A program made the position numbers and the translations under genes. DNA of 15,010 nt from Chromatiales bacterium (GTDB lineage: Bacteria; Pseudomonadota; Gammaproteobacteria; CAMYNG01): NCBI GenBank assembly GCA_027021685.1, contig JALUTW010000104.1, positions 1 through 15,010 on the forward strand. The letters run 5' to 3'. Of this stretch, positions 1 through 6,547 are shown piece by piece. Every line of letters starts with the position of its first letter. The first letter of the stretch is position 1. Below the pieces are notes generated by a model that saw nothing but the letters and a program-made list of their open reading frames with translations, was not told where the DNA came from and ran no database searches.

Positions 1-104
1 CGTTCCACGCTGGCCACGCAGCCGGCGCAGCTCATGCCGCCGATGGAGAGGCGGTGGACAAGCCGCTGATCCGCCTGGAGTTGTACCGAACTGGCCGGGT
101 CCAT
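1..104 (-). CDS. Copper-translocating P-type ATPase, N-terminal fragment (cut by window edge)
   Basis: Only the first 34 codons lie in the window, reading leftward from an ATG at 104. After a short leader the peptide contains GGMSCAGCVASVE, the classic heavy-metal-associated (HMA) domain loop with MxCxxC, whose two cysteines bind Cu(I). This motif at the extreme N-terminus is typical of CopA/CtpA-type P1B ATPases, which pump Cu(I) or Ag(I) from cytoplasm to periplasm. A free CopZ chaperone or MerP-like protein would also show the motif, but those usually start within a few residues of the metal loop, whereas here 22 residues precede it. The gene faces away from the HDOD gene. No Shine-Dalgarno is visible before the ATG, and a strong -10 lies directly upstream (see promoter entry). 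The ATPase domains are not visible, so the call rests on the HMA loop and the copper context. Confidence 0.72.
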   Translation of the reverse strand, partial: MDPASSVQLQADQRLVHRLSIGGMSCAGCVASVE

Positions 105-110
105 GCCGAA

Positions 111-139
111 ATTATATTAGAAAACAACGATATAGTTAA
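111..139 (-). promoter_or_regulatory. Sigma70-type promoter for the copper ATPase gene, probably leaderless
   Basis: On the minus strand a perfect -10 TATAAT (116-111) lies 17 bp after TTAACT (139-134, a 4/6 match to the -35 consensus). The expected transcription start, seven bases after the -10, is the A of the ATG at 104, so the mRNA would have no 5' leader. The 17-bp spacer differs from the 19-20 bp typical of CueR/MerR-activated copper promoters, and no MerR-type dyad is visible. The surrounding 40 bp is strikingly AT-rich compared with the rest of the window. Confidence 0.55.
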
Positions 140-249
140 TTGATCCGGCGGCCCGTTTCTGACAACATCGGTAGCCCACTTTCGCCGACCCGGCGGCGCC
201 GCCAGCCTTCCCCCGCCGCCGGGCCAGCCGCCCAGACGAGAGCACCGCC

Positions 250-1119
250 ATGGCCAGCATACGACCGCGCGACCTCATCGACCAGCACCTGACCCTGTTT
301 TCCCTTCCCGCACTGGTGCTGCGCCTCAACGAGATGGTGGAAGACCCGGCCTGCTCCGCGGCCGACATCGGCAACACCATCGCCTGCGACCCGGCGCTCA
401 CCGCGCGCCTGCTGCGCATCGTCAACAGTCCGTTCTACGGCTTCCCGCAGAAGGTGGACACCATTCCCATGGCGGTGACCATCCTGGGCACGCGCCAGCT
501 CCGCGACCTGGTGCTGGCCACCGCGGTGGTCCACACCCTGCGCGGGGCCGGAGCGCCGGTGGAGGCGGAACGCTTCTGGCGCCACAGCGTGGCCTGCGGC
601 CTGGCCGCGCGCGAGACCGCCCGCGCCCTGCGCCTGGTCAACGTGGAGCGGCTGTTCATCGCCGGGCTGCTGCACGACATCGGCAAGCTGGTGATGCTCA
701 CCGCCCTGCCCGAGGGTTACCGCCGGCTGCTGGACCGCCTGCACGACGAGGACCCCAGCGCCGAGCTGGAACAGGAAGTGTTCGGCTTCGATCACACCCA
801 GGTGGGACGCGAACTCATGCGCCGCTGGCGCCTGCCGGAGTCGCTGGTGGAGCCGGTGGCCTGGCACCACGCCCCGCACCGGGCCGAGCGCCACCGCACC
901 GATGCCTTCATCGTGCACCTGGCCAATCACCTGGCCAACCAGATCGCCGCCCCGGTGAGCGGGGACACGGGCAGCCCCCTGCACGAAAACACCACCGATG
1001 TCCTGGGCCTGGCCGCCGCCCGCCTCGAACGCATCCGCCAGACCAGCGCCCACCGGCTCGACGCCACCCTGGCGGCCATCTACGAGCCGCCGCCGCGCCA
1101 GGTGGCCTCCAGCGCCTGA
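250..1119 (+). CDS. HDOD domain signal-transduction protein
   Basis: This 289-aa soluble protein consists essentially of one HDOD domain. The start fits the family opening (IDQHLTLFSLP at residues 10-20). The hallmark region RLLRIVNSPFYGFP (54-66) is clear, followed by the IPMAVTILG helix (72-80) and RQLRDLVLA (82-90). HDOD proteins are HD-superfamily regulators, usually non-enzymatic, linked to cyclic-di-GMP signalling, motility or stress. This one keeps an HD dyad in GLLHDIGKLV (H142-D143) and further histidines at 112, 182, 206 and 207, so residual metal binding cannot be excluded. The Shine-Dalgarno before ATG 250 is weak (GAGAG). It stands alone, divergent from the copper ATPase and convergent with the DUF302 gene. 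No partner domain (GGDEF, EAL, receiver) is fused. The family call is secure; the cellular role is unknown. Confidence 0.9.
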   Translation: MASIRPRDLIDQHLTLFSLPALVLRLNEMVEDPACSAADIGNTIACDPALTARLLRIVNSPFYGFPQKVDTIPMAVTILGTRQLRDLVLATAVVHTLRGAGAPVEAERFWRHSVACGLAARETARALRLVNVERLFIAGLLHDIGKLVMLTALPEGYRRLLDRLHDEDPSAELEQEVFGFDHTQVGRELMRRWRLPESLVEPVAWHHAPHRAERHRTDAFIVHLANHLANQIAAPVSGDTGSPLHENTTDVLGLAAARLERIRQTSAHRLDATLAAIYEPPPRQVASSA

Positions 1120-1140
1120 CGCGGCCCTGGGCGCGTCAGG
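1115..1140. terminator. Palindrome spanning both stop codons of two convergent genes
   Basis: CCTGACGC (1115-1122) and GCGTCAGG (1133-1140) form a perfect 8-bp inverted repeat with a 10-base loop that can pair partly with itself. It contains the TGA of the HDOD gene (1117-1119) and, on the other strand, the TGA of the DUF302 gene (1138-1136). It is well placed as a shared bidirectional stem-loop. No T-tract follows on either strand, so intrinsic termination is uncertain. Confidence 0.45.
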
Positions 1141-1528
1141 CCGCGGCCAGGGCGTCGCGCACCCGTTCCAGGCGGCTCCTCACCTCGCCCGCCAGTTGCT
1201 CGATCTCGGGCCTGTCCACCAGCTTGAGCACGGCCGCCGGGTCCATGAAGGCCACGGTCACGCTGCCGTCTTCCTCCTCCCGCACCACCACGTTGCAGGG
1301 CAGCAGCAGGCCGATGTCGGGCTCCGCGGTCAGTGCCTGGTTGGCCAGGACCGGGTTGCAGGCGCCGAGGATCTTGTACGGGCGCTTGTCGATATCCAGC
1401 TTCTTCTTCATCACGGCCTTGACATCGATCTCGGTGAGCACGCCGAAGCCCTCATCCTTGAGCGCCTCGGTCACCTTCTCCACCGCCTCGTCGAAACCGG
1501 TGTTGACCCTGGTCGAGAATCCATACAT
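1136..1528 (-). CDS. DUF302 domain protein
   Basis: The 130-aa protein starts MYGFSTRVNTGFDEAVEKV and contains the DUF302 pattern: an early FDEAVEKVTEALKDEGFGV helix, then ILGACNPVLANQAL (residues 48-61), LLLPCNVVVRE (69-79) and a C-terminal helix. The family has solved structures but no firm biochemical function. No signal peptide or membrane segment is present, so it is probably cytoplasmic. The start at 1528 is chosen because GGAGGA lies six bases upstream (1540-1535); longer in-frame extensions lack such a site. It lies 156 bp downstream of cusA on the same strand, behind a likely terminator, and may be a separate unit or reached by read-through. Two cysteines sit in the conserved core (ACNP, LPCN); whether they bind metal is not known. 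Confidence 0.85.
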   Translation of the reverse strand: MYGFSTRVNTGFDEAVEKVTEALKDEGFGVLTEIDVKAVMKKKLDIDKRPYKILGACNPVLANQALTAEPDIGLLLPCNVVVREEEDGSVTVAFMDPAAVLKLVDRPEIEQLAGEVRSRLERVRDALAAA

Positions 1529-1551
1529 GGCATGTCCTCCGGTGATTGCAG

Positions 1552-1567
1552 TTTTCGTCAGCGAAAA
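1552..1567. repeat. Small perfect inverted repeat before the DUF302 gene
   Basis: TTTTCG (1552-1557) and CGAAAA (1562-1567) flank a TCAG loop. It lies 12 bp upstream of the DUF302 ribosome binding site and overlaps the T-run of the putative cusA terminator. It could be an operator, an mRNA hairpin or part of the termination structure. Confidence 0.4.
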
Positions 1568-1590
1568 GCCCCGGCGCCGGCGCCCGGGGC
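1564..1590 (-). terminator. Probable rho-independent terminator downstream of cusA
   Basis: Read on the minus strand, GCCCCGG (1590-1584) pairs with CCGGGGC (1574-1568) around a 9-base GC loop, and TTTT follows immediately (1567-1564). GC stem plus T-run downstream of cusA is the classic intrinsic terminator layout. It would separate the Cus unit from DUF302. The T-run is short, so efficiency is uncertain. Confidence 0.6.
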
Positions 1591-1638
1591 CGCCATGATA
1601 CCCCGATGTGCCGGCGGCTTCAGCCACGCCCCGGCACG

Positions 1639-1673
1639 GGCCCCGGCCGGCGCCGCGGCGCACGGCCGGGGCC
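1639..1673. repeat. Long GC-rich stem-loop just after cusA
   Basis: GGCCCCGGCCG (1639-1649) and CGGCCGGGGCC (1663-1673) form a perfect 11-bp inverted repeat. Its loop contains a further 12-bp perfect palindrome (1650-1661). It starts 12 bp beyond the cusA stop codon. No T-tract follows on the minus strand. A role in 3'-end protection or as a first terminator of a tandem pair is plausible. Confidence 0.45.
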
Positions 1674-1684
1674 GAGCGCGGACC

Positions 1685-4600
1685 TCAGTCGAGCTCCATC
1701 CTGTGATGGCGAATCACCCACTGTTTCCACAGGAAGAAACAGGCCGGGATCACCACCAGGGTCAGGATGGTGGCGCTCACCATGCCGCCCACCATGGGCG
1801 CGGCGATGCGGCGCATCACCTCGGAGCCGGTGCCGCCGCCCAGCATGATGGGCAGCAGGCCGGCGATGATGGCCGCCACCGTCATCATGATGGGCCGCAC
1901 GCGCATGAGTGCACCCTCGATCACGGCCTCGCGCAGATCCGAATCCGTGAGCTCGTGCAGGCGTTCCCCGAAGTGATGCTTGCGCTGGTAGGCCTGGTTG
2001 AGATAGACCAGCATCACCACGCCGATTTCCACCGCCACGCCGGCCAGCGCGATGAATCCCACCCCGACGGCCACGGACATGTTGTAGTCCAGCCAGTACA
2101 GCAGCCAGAAGCCGCCCACCAGGGCCATGGGCAGGGTGATCATGATGATACCCACTTCGGTCAGGTTGCGGAAATTGATGTAGAGGAGCAGGACGATGAT
2201 GAGAATGGTCACCGGCACCACCAGGGTCAGGCGCTCCTTGGCCCGCACCATGTACTCGTACTGCCCCGACCAGGACAGGGAGTAGCCCGGCGGCAGATCC
2301 ACCTCCTCGGCCACCAGCCGCTGGGCCTCGGCCACGTAGGATCCCAGATCCCGGTCCTGAATGTCGACGAAGGTCCAGCCGTTGAGGCGGGCGTTCTCGC
2401 TCTTGATCATGGCTGGCCCGGACTCGATGCGGATGTCGGCCACCTCGCCCAGGGGGATGCGGGCCCCGGTGGGGGTCACGATGGGCAAATCGCGCAGCTT
2501 CTCCACCGAATCACGCCAGTGGCGGGGATATCGCACGTTGATGGGGTAACGCTCCAGCCCCTCCACCGTCTGGGCCACGTTCATGCCCCCCACCGCGGTG
2601 CGCACCACGTCCTGCACGTCGGCGATATTGAGGCCAAAGCGTGACGCCGCCACCCGGTCGATGTCCACGGTGATGTACCGCCCGCCGGCAACACGCTCGG
2701 AGTAGACCGAGGCCGTGCCCGGGACCTTCTTGATCACCTCCTCCAGTTGCTTGCCGATGCGTTGAATCACTTCCAGATCGGGACCGGCCACCTTGATCCC
2801 CACCGGAGTCTTGATGCCGGTGGCCAGCATGTCGATGCGGGTCTTGATGGGCATGACCCAGGCGTTGGTCACGCCGGGCAACTGCACCCGCTCGTTGAGC
2901 TCCTGCTTGAGCTTCTCCAGGGTCATGCCCGGGCGCCACTGATCCCGTGGCTTGAGCTGGATGGTGGTCTCGATCATGGTCAGCGGTGCCGGGTCGGTGG
3001 CGGTCTCGGCCCGGCCGATCTTGCCGAACACGCTCTTGACCTCGGGCACGGTCTTGATCAGGCGGTCGGTCTGCTGCAGCAGTTCCTGCGCCTTGCCGAT
3101 GGAGATGGCCGGAAACGTGGTGGGCATGTACATGAGGTCGCCCTCGTCCAGATCGGGCATGAATTCACTCCCCATGTTGACCAGTGGCCACACCCCGCTC
3201 ACTACCACGGCACCCGACAGCACCACGATAAGCAGCGGACGCTTCAATACCAAATTGATGAAAGGCCGGTATCCGGCGATGAGCACGCGGTTGATGGGGT
3301 TCTTGTGCTCCGGCGTGATGTGCCCGCGGATGAAATAGCCCATGAGCACCGGCACCAGGGTGATGGACAGGCCGGCGGCCGCCGCCATGGCATAGGTCTT
3401 GGTGAACGCCAGGGGCGCGAACAGCTTGCCCTCCTGCGCCTCCAGGGTGAACACGGGCAGGAAACTCAGGGTGATGATGAGCAGGGAGAAGAACAGGGGC
3501 GGCCCCACCTCCACCGCGGCCCGGGACATGATGTCCCAGCGGTTGAGATGATTCACGTCCTCCTGCTCCATGTGCTTGTGCACGTTCTCGATCATCACGA
3601 TGGCGGCGTCCACCATGGCGCCGATGGCGATGGCGATACCGCCCAGGGACATGATGTTGGCATTGATGCCCTGGCTTTCCATGATGATGAAGGCAGCCAG
3701 GATCCCGATGGGGAGCGAGATCACCACCACCAGTGCCGAGCGCAGGTGGAACAGGAACACCACGCACACCAGGGCGACGACGATGAACTCCTCCACCAGC
3801 TTGCCCATGAGCGTGTCCACGGCCCGCTTGATGAGCGAGGAGCGGTTGTAGGTTTCCACCACCTCCACGCCCTCGGGCAGGCTTTCCTTGAGAATTTCCA
3901 GTTTTTCCTTGACCTTCTCGATGGTGGCCAGGGCGTTCTCGCCGTAGCGCATGAGGATGATGCCGCCCACCACTTCGCCCTCTCCGTTGAGTTCGGCGAT
4001 GCCGCGCCGGATCTGGGGCCCGAGCCGGATCTCGGCCACGTCCTTGAGCAGGATGGGGGCGCCGCGCTCGTTCACGCCCAGCGGCACCCGGCGCAGATGA
4101 TCCAGCTTCGACAGGTAGCCGGTGGCACGGACCATGTATTCGGCCTCGGCCATCTCGATGACCGCGCCGCCCACCTCCTGGTTGGCGCGCTGAATCGCCC
4201 GGCGGACCTGGGCCAGGGTCAGGCTGTAGGCACGCAGCCGGTCCGGGTCCACCACCACCTGGTACTGCTTGACCATGCCGCCGACGGTGGCCACCTCGGC
4301 CACGCCGGGCACGGTCTGCAGCTCGTACTTGAGGAACCAGTCCTGGATGGATCGAAGCTGGGAGATGTCATGGTTGCCGGTGCGATCCACCAGGGCGTAC
4401 TGGTAGACCCAGCCCACGCCGGTGGCATCGGGACCCAGCTCCGGGCGTGCCTGCGGCGGCAGCTTGCTGGAAACCTGGCTCAGGTATTCCAGCACCCGGG
4501 TCCGGGCCCAGTAGGGGTCGGTGCCGTCCTCGAAGATCACGTACACGTAGGAGTCCCCGAAGAAGGAGTACCCGCGCACCGTCACCGCCTTGGGCACCGA

Positions 4601-4822
4601 CAGCATGGCGGTGGTCAGGGGATAGGTCACCTGATCCTCGACCACCTGCGGCGCCTGGCCCGGGAACGAGGTCTTGATGATCACCTGCACATCGGACAGG
4701 TCCGGGATTGCATCCAGCGGGATGCGCTTGACGCTGATGAGTCCCCAGGCGATGAGCACCGCGGTGAGGATCAGCACCATGAACCGGTTGCGGACCGACC
4801 AGTGGATGATGGCTGCAATCAT
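1685..4822 (-). CDS. cusA: CusA, Cu(I)/Ag(I) RND efflux pump, inner-membrane proton-driven subunit
   Basis: This 1045-aa protein has the full length and layout of heavy-metal RND pumps: a first TM helix at about 14-31, a large periplasmic loop, a TM bundle (about 340-500), a second periplasmic loop and a C-terminal bundle (about 868-1035). The HME signature GGIAIAIGAMVDAAIVMIEN spans 394-413, with the proton-relay Asp at 405. Specificity for monovalent copper/silver is supported by the three methionines of the periplasmic binding site: M566 (YMPTTF), M616 (TMIETT) and M665 (RIDML). They keep the spacing of M573/M623/M672 in E. coli CusA. Additional membrane methionines at 391, 403, 410, 479 and 494 fit the proposed Met relay. 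CzcA-type Zn/Co pumps lack this triad. AGGAGGT lies four bases before ATG 4822 and overlaps the cusB stop, so the two genes are translationally coupled. It works with CusB and CusC. Confidence 0.96.
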   Translation of the reverse strand: MIAAIIHWSVRNRFMVLILTAVLIAWGLISVKRIPLDAIPDLSDVQVIIKTSFPGQAPQVVEDQVTYPLTTAMLSVPKAVTVRGYSFFGDSYVYVIFEDGTDPYWARTRVLEYLSQVSSKLPPQARPELGPDATGVGWVYQYALVDRTGNHDISQLRSIQDWFLKYELQTVPGVAEVATVGGMVKQYQVVVDPDRLRAYSLTLAQVRRAIQRANQEVGGAVIEMAEAEYMVRATGYLSKLDHLRRVPLGVNERGAPILLKDVAEIRLGPQIRRGIAELNGEGEVVGGIILMRYGENALATIEKVKEKLEILKESLPEGVEVVETYNRSSLIKRAVDTLMGKLVEEFIVVALVCVVFLFHLRSALVVVISLPIGILAAFIIMESQGINANIMSLGGIAIAIGAMVDAAIVMIENVHKHMEQEDVNHLNRWDIMSRAAVEVGPPLFFSLLIITLSFLPVFTLEAQEGKLFAPLAFTKTYAMAAAAGLSITLVPVLMGYFIRGHITPEHKNPINRVLIAGYRPFINLVLKRPLLIVVLSGAVVVSGVWPLVNMGSEFMPDLDEGDLMYMPTTFPAISIGKAQELLQQTDRLIKTVPEVKSVFGKIGRAETATDPAPLTMIETTIQLKPRDQWRPGMTLEKLKQELNERVQLPGVTNAWVMPIKTRIDMLATGIKTPVGIKVAGPDLEVIQRIGKQLEEVIKKVPGTASVYSERVAGGRYITVDIDRVAASRFGLNIADVQDVVRTAVGGMNVAQTVEGLERYPINVRYPRHWRDSVEKLRDLPIVTPTGARIPLGEVADIRIESGPAMIKSENARLNGWTFVDIQDRDLGSYVAEAQRLVAEEVDLPPGYSLSWSGQYEYMVRAKERLTLVVPVTILIIVLLLYINFRNLTEVGIIMITLPMALVGGFWLLYWLDYNMSVAVGVGFIALAGVAVEIGVVMLVYLNQAYQRKHHFGERLHELTDSDLREAVIEGALMRVRPIMMTVAAIIAGLLPIMLGGGTGSEVMRRIAAPMVGGMVSATILTLVVIPACFFLWKQWVIRHHRMELD

Positions 4823-4831
4823 GGCGACCTC

Positions 4832-6544
4832 CTACTTCACGGGCCGGATGCTGGTGATGAGCCAACGGTCGCCTTCCTTGCGCAGCTCGAACTCCACCGC
4901 CTGCCCTTTTTCGATCCCGGAGAGATCCACGCCCTCGGCGGTGAAGAAGTCCATGGTCATGGACGGCCATCCCAGGGCCTCGATGGGATCGTGGGCCAGC
5001 TTGACCATGCCGTGATCCGCCATCACGCCTTCGACCCGGCCACGGCCGGTGACCGGGCCATCGTCCCCCTTGCCGGCGGGACCGATGGACGTGATGATCC
5101 AGCGGTCGCCCTCCTTGCGCAGCTCGAACTCCACCTCCTGGCCCTTCTCGAGCCCCGAAAGGTCCACGCCCTCGGCGGTGAAGAAGTCCATGGTCATGGA
5201 TGGCCATCCCAGGGGCTCGATGGGATCGTGGGTCAGCTTGACCATGCCGTGATCCGCCATCACGCCCTCGACCCGGCCACGGCCGGTGACCGGCCCCGAG
5301 GGCCCGCCCTTGCCATCGGAAGACTCGGGCTCGGTCATGCGCATCATGCTGGCCTTGATGCTGGCCTCGGAGTCGATGAGGAACTGACCGGACACCACCA
5401 CCTTTTCGCCTTCCTTCAGGCCGTCGACGATCTCCACCCAGTCACCCGACTCGATGCCCGGCTTGACGACGCGGGGCGCAAACCGGCCTTCCCCCAGGGC
5501 CACGATGACCCGGCTCTCGCTGTCCATGCGGATGAGGGCCTCGCGTGGAATCACCAGGATCCCCGGCTTGAAGCCGCCGTAGATGCGCACATTGGCGTAC
5601 ATGTTGGGCTTGAGCGCCTCGTCCGGATTGTCGAAACGCAGGCGCACGGTGAGCGTGCGGGTGCGGGGATCCAGGTTGGGATAGATGTACTCCACCTTGC
5701 CTTCCCACACCCGGCCGGGCAGGAAGGACAGCCGCACCTCGGCCGGGTCCCCCACGTGGGTCCAGTGCACCTGCTGTTCGAAGACCTCGGCCAGCAGCCA
5801 GACCGTGGACAGGTCGGCAAGCTGCATCATTTCCGTGGCAGGCTGCACGTACATCCCCGCCCGCACCTTGAGCGTGGCCACGATGCCGTCCTGGGGCGCG
5901 CGGAACTCGATGGTCTGCATCACCTTCCGTGTCCGCCGCAGCCGCTCGATCTGGTCCTCGGACACGCCCAGCGCGATGAGGCGCTCGCGCGAGGCGGCAA
6001 GCAGGATCTTGTTGCCGCTGCGCATGCCCTGCAGGTACTCCTCCTGGGCGTTGACCAGCGTGGGGGAATAGAGGGTATAGAGGAGCTGGCCCTTCCTGAC
6101 CCGCTCGCCCTCGGACTCCACCAGCAGGCGCTCGATCCAGCCATCGGTGCGCGGATGCACGTGTACCAGCCGTGACTCGTCGTAGCGCACGTAGCCCACG
6201 GTCTCGATGAGCCGGCCCAGGCGGGCCCGTTCCACCACCGCGGTGCGGACGCCCAGGTTCTGGATCACGGCGGGTGAGATCCTGACTGAATTGTCTTCAC
6301 CCTCCTCGTCGGCGTAGACCGGAATGAGGTCCATGCCCATCGGGGACTTGCCGGGCTTGTCGCGCCGGTAATTGGGATCCATGGGTGCAACCCAGTACAG
6401 GATCTTGCGTTCCTTCTTGCCCTCGGCCTGCTCGCCACCGGCCGCCTGGTCACCCGCCGGGGCCTGGGCGGCATCGTCGTCACTGCAGCCGGCCAGCACG
6501 GCGGCCAGGATCGCAGGAATGATCAGCTTGGTTGGATACTTCAT
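4832..6544 (-). CDS. cusB: CusB periplasmic adaptor lipoprotein fused to two tandem CusF copper-chaperone domains
   Basis: The 570-aa product has a lipoprotein signal (LAGC, Cys20) and an Asp/Ala/Gly-rich linker. Next come a CusB-type metal-binding segment (about 48-77: ILYWVAPMDPNYRRDKPGKS then MGMDLIPVY), a membrane-fusion core with barrel-sandwich, hairpin and beta-barrel parts (about 85-400), and two CusF-like domains. CusF-1 spans 417-495 with ligands H439, W447, M450 and M452; CusF-2 spans 496-570 with H518, W526, M529 and M531. These match the His/Met/Met plus capping Trp that bind Cu(I) or Ag(I) in E. coli CusF. CusB links CusA to CusC and receives metal from CusF, so the fusion tethers the chaperone to the pump. 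E. coli CusB (about 407 aa) has no such extension. The start is 3 bp from the cusC stop, with GGAG eight bases upstream. No separate cusF gene was found here. Confidence 0.93.
   Translation of the reverse strand: MKYPTKLIIPAILAAVLAGCSDDDAAQAPAGDQAAGGEQAEGKKERKILYWVAPMDPNYRRDKPGKSPMGMDLIPVYADEEGEDNSVRISPAVIQNLGVRTAVVERARLGRLIETVGYVRYDESRLVHVHPRTDGWIERLLVESEGERVRKGQLLYTLYSPTLVNAQEEYLQGMRSGNKILLAASRERLIALGVSEDQIERLRRTRKVMQTIEFRAPQDGIVATLKVRAGMYVQPATEMMQLADLSTVWLLAEVFEQQVHWTHVGDPAEVRLSFLPGRVWEGKVEYIYPNLDPRTRTLTVRLRFDNPDEALKPNMYANVRIYGGFKPGILVIPREALIRMDSESRVIVALGEGRFAPRVVKPGIESGDWVEIVDGLKEGEKVVVSGQFLIDSEASIKASMMRMTEPESSDGKGGPSGPVTGRGRVEGVMADHGMVKLTHDPIEPLGWPSMTMDFFTAEGVDLSGLEKGQEVEFELRKEGDRWIITSIGPAGKGDDGPVTGRGRVEGVMADHGMVKLAHDPIEALGWPSMTMDFFTAEGVDLSGIEKGQAVEFELRKEGDRWLITSIRPVK
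4835..5296 (-). repeat. Tandem in-frame duplication encoding the two CusF domains
   Basis: Two units lie at a 237-bp (79-codon) offset: 5296-5060 and 5059-4835. Comparing 4931-5056 with 5168-5293 I count 4 mismatches in 126 bp. The other end, covering the last strands, differs more (about a dozen changes in 75 bp). Over the first 71 residues the proteins differ at five positions, none a copper ligand. This is a recent duplication within the gene. Confidence 0.92.
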
Positions 6545-6547
6545 GGC

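Noticed and set aside
140..168. TTGATC and CAACAT as a promoter for the HDOD gene
   Set aside because: Spacing is right, but the -10 matches only half of the consensus; not strong enough to annotate.
136..1053. A 305-codon minus-strand frame opposite the HDOD gene
   Set aside because: It is composition-driven antisense to a clear HDOD protein and shows no family motif.
1598..1603. TATCAT as a -10 for DUF302 on the minus strand
   Set aside because: Its -35 partner is poor, and the resulting transcript would run straight through the putative terminator stem.
2747..6175. A 1142-codon open frame on the plus strand opposite cusA and cusB
   Set aside because: It is antisense to two certain genes, its His/Gly/Asp-rich composition is that of a GC-rich antisense frame, and it has no domain signal. 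Long antisense frames are expected at this GC content.
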